DNA of 15,392 nucleotides from Verrucomicrobia bacterium UBA7008 (GTDB lineage Bacteria; Verrucomicrobiota; Kiritimatiellia; RFP12; UBA1067): NCBI GenBank assembly GCA_002449695.1, contig DJXI01000065.1:1-15392 (forward strand), written 5' to 3'. The first letter of the stretch is position 1. Every line of letters begins with the position of its first letter. The position numbers were made by a program, and so were the translations under genes. The notes under the pieces are model-generated. The model had not been told where the DNA came from. It worked only from the letters and a program-made list of their open reading frames with translations, and did no database searches. Shown piece after piece: positions 15,172-15,392 of the stretch.

Positions 15172-15283
15172 GCGCGGCCACGCCGCGCGTTCTAGATTAG
15201 CCCGCGTGAGCGGGCGTTCTAGTCCAGCGAGCAACGCGAGCGGTCTAGCCCTCTAGCGAAGCGAGCAACGCGAGCGATCTAGA
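15163..15283. repeat. CTAG-bounded cassettes with differing hairpins or direct repeats
   Basis: After the octamer array, TCTAG recurs at 26-28 base spacing (CTAG at 15164, 15192, 15219, 15245, 15279, with an extra one at 15253). Cassette 1 holds the hairpin GCGCGGC-CAC-GCCGCGC (15172-15188). Cassette 2 holds GCCCGC-GTGA-GCGGGC (15200-15215). Both begin TCTAGATTA. Cassettes 3 and 4 hold a 23-base sequence repeated at 15226-15248 and 15260-15282, ending TCTAG and differing at one base; this one does not fold on itself. Confidence 0.8.
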
Positions 15284-15386
15284 ATTTCTCTGAAATCTTT
15301 TCGCGCGTTTTTCGTTTATTATGGTTGAAGGGGGCAATAGGGCCTTCTTCCGCCGTGGCGCGGCACCCGCGCTGGAGTTTACCCAT
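15279..15386 (-). other. possible 35-residue ORF, reality doubtful
   Basis: ATG at 15386 reads leftward for 35 codons to TAG at 15281-15279. The product would begin MGKLQRGCRATAEEG and end in a basic, charged tail (KRKTREKISEKF). Its stop is the last CTAG of the repeat region. Only 6 bases of upstream sequence are in the window, so its ribosome binding site cannot be judged. A + strand frame from ATG 15321 overlaps it and stays open to the window edge (MVEGGNRAFFRRGAAP...), without a ribosome binding site. At most one is likely to be real. I recognise neither. Confidence 0.2.
15317..15322 (+). promoter_or_regulatory. possible -10 box for a gene beyond the right edge
   Basis: TATTAT lies behind a T-rich stretch (GCGTTTTTCGTT), somewhat like the T-run before the guaB -10 box. 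No fair -35 hexamer sits 16-18 bases upstream. The would-be leader contains a 6-bp hairpin GCGCGG-CAC-CCGCGC (15358-15372). Confidence 0.25.
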
Positions 15387-15392
15387 TTTTTG

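Noticed and set aside
15100..15283. CRISPR array
   Set aside because: Repeat units are 8 bp, or 26-28 bp with non-constant cores; there is no constant repeat alternating with unique spacers and no cas gene.
14914..15392. tRNA or rRNA gene in the structured intergenic region
   Set aside because: No cloverleaf with TTC-type T-arm, no CCA end and no rRNA-like conserved words were seen; the stems are long inverted repeats instead.

Overview
The window most likely comes from a GC-rich, Gram-negative bacterium of the Planctomycetes-Verrucomicrobia-Chlamydiae group, probably a gut-type Kiritimatiellota. I infer this from three things: a large surface protein that opens with a 'TFTWVGNGADNYWGTAANW' module of the autotransporter-associated beta-strand kind, a long transmembrane Ser/Thr kinase of the style common in that group, and many hairpin-rich intergenic repeats. 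The taxonomic call rests on style and family memory, not on a marker gene. Every recognisable gene lies on the + strand.

Layout. Bases 1-434 carry no supportable gene but hold inverted repeats and three copies of a REP-like hairpin element. Bases 435-3262 hold a two-component system: a membrane histidine kinase whose sensor appears to be four tandem OB-fold-like domains, probably made from a leaderless mRNA, followed by a NarL/LuxR-type response regulator. An imperfect (GTTGAAAA)n octamer array sits on their junction and supplies both the kinase stop codon and the edge of the regulator's ribosome binding site. Bases 3345-5822 encode a secreted beta-strand-rich surface protein of visibly lower GC. 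It is followed by a strong intrinsic terminator (5863-5901) and a clear TTGGCG-N17-TATAAT promoter.

From that promoter, six genes run to 14913 with gaps of 6 bases or fewer or a 4-base overlap: guaB (IMP dehydrogenase), a secreted protein of unknown function, lepB (signal peptidase I with a large insertion), a transmembrane Ser/Thr protein kinase, a threonine dehydratase of the IlvA type, and a zinc amidase with a LysM-like tail. They look like one operon mixing GTP and isoleucine biosynthesis with protein export, envelope signalling and peptidoglycan turnover.

The 479 bases after the operon are the strangest part of the window. They hold a 158-bp nested inverted repeat, then a strict 8-bp-period array of CTAG motifs, then CTAG-bounded cassettes with different GC-rich hairpins or direct repeats inside, and finally a promoter-like sequence with two short overlapping ORFs of uncertain reality. 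CTAG occurs 13 times in about 185 bases here; I found it only once elsewhere in the window.
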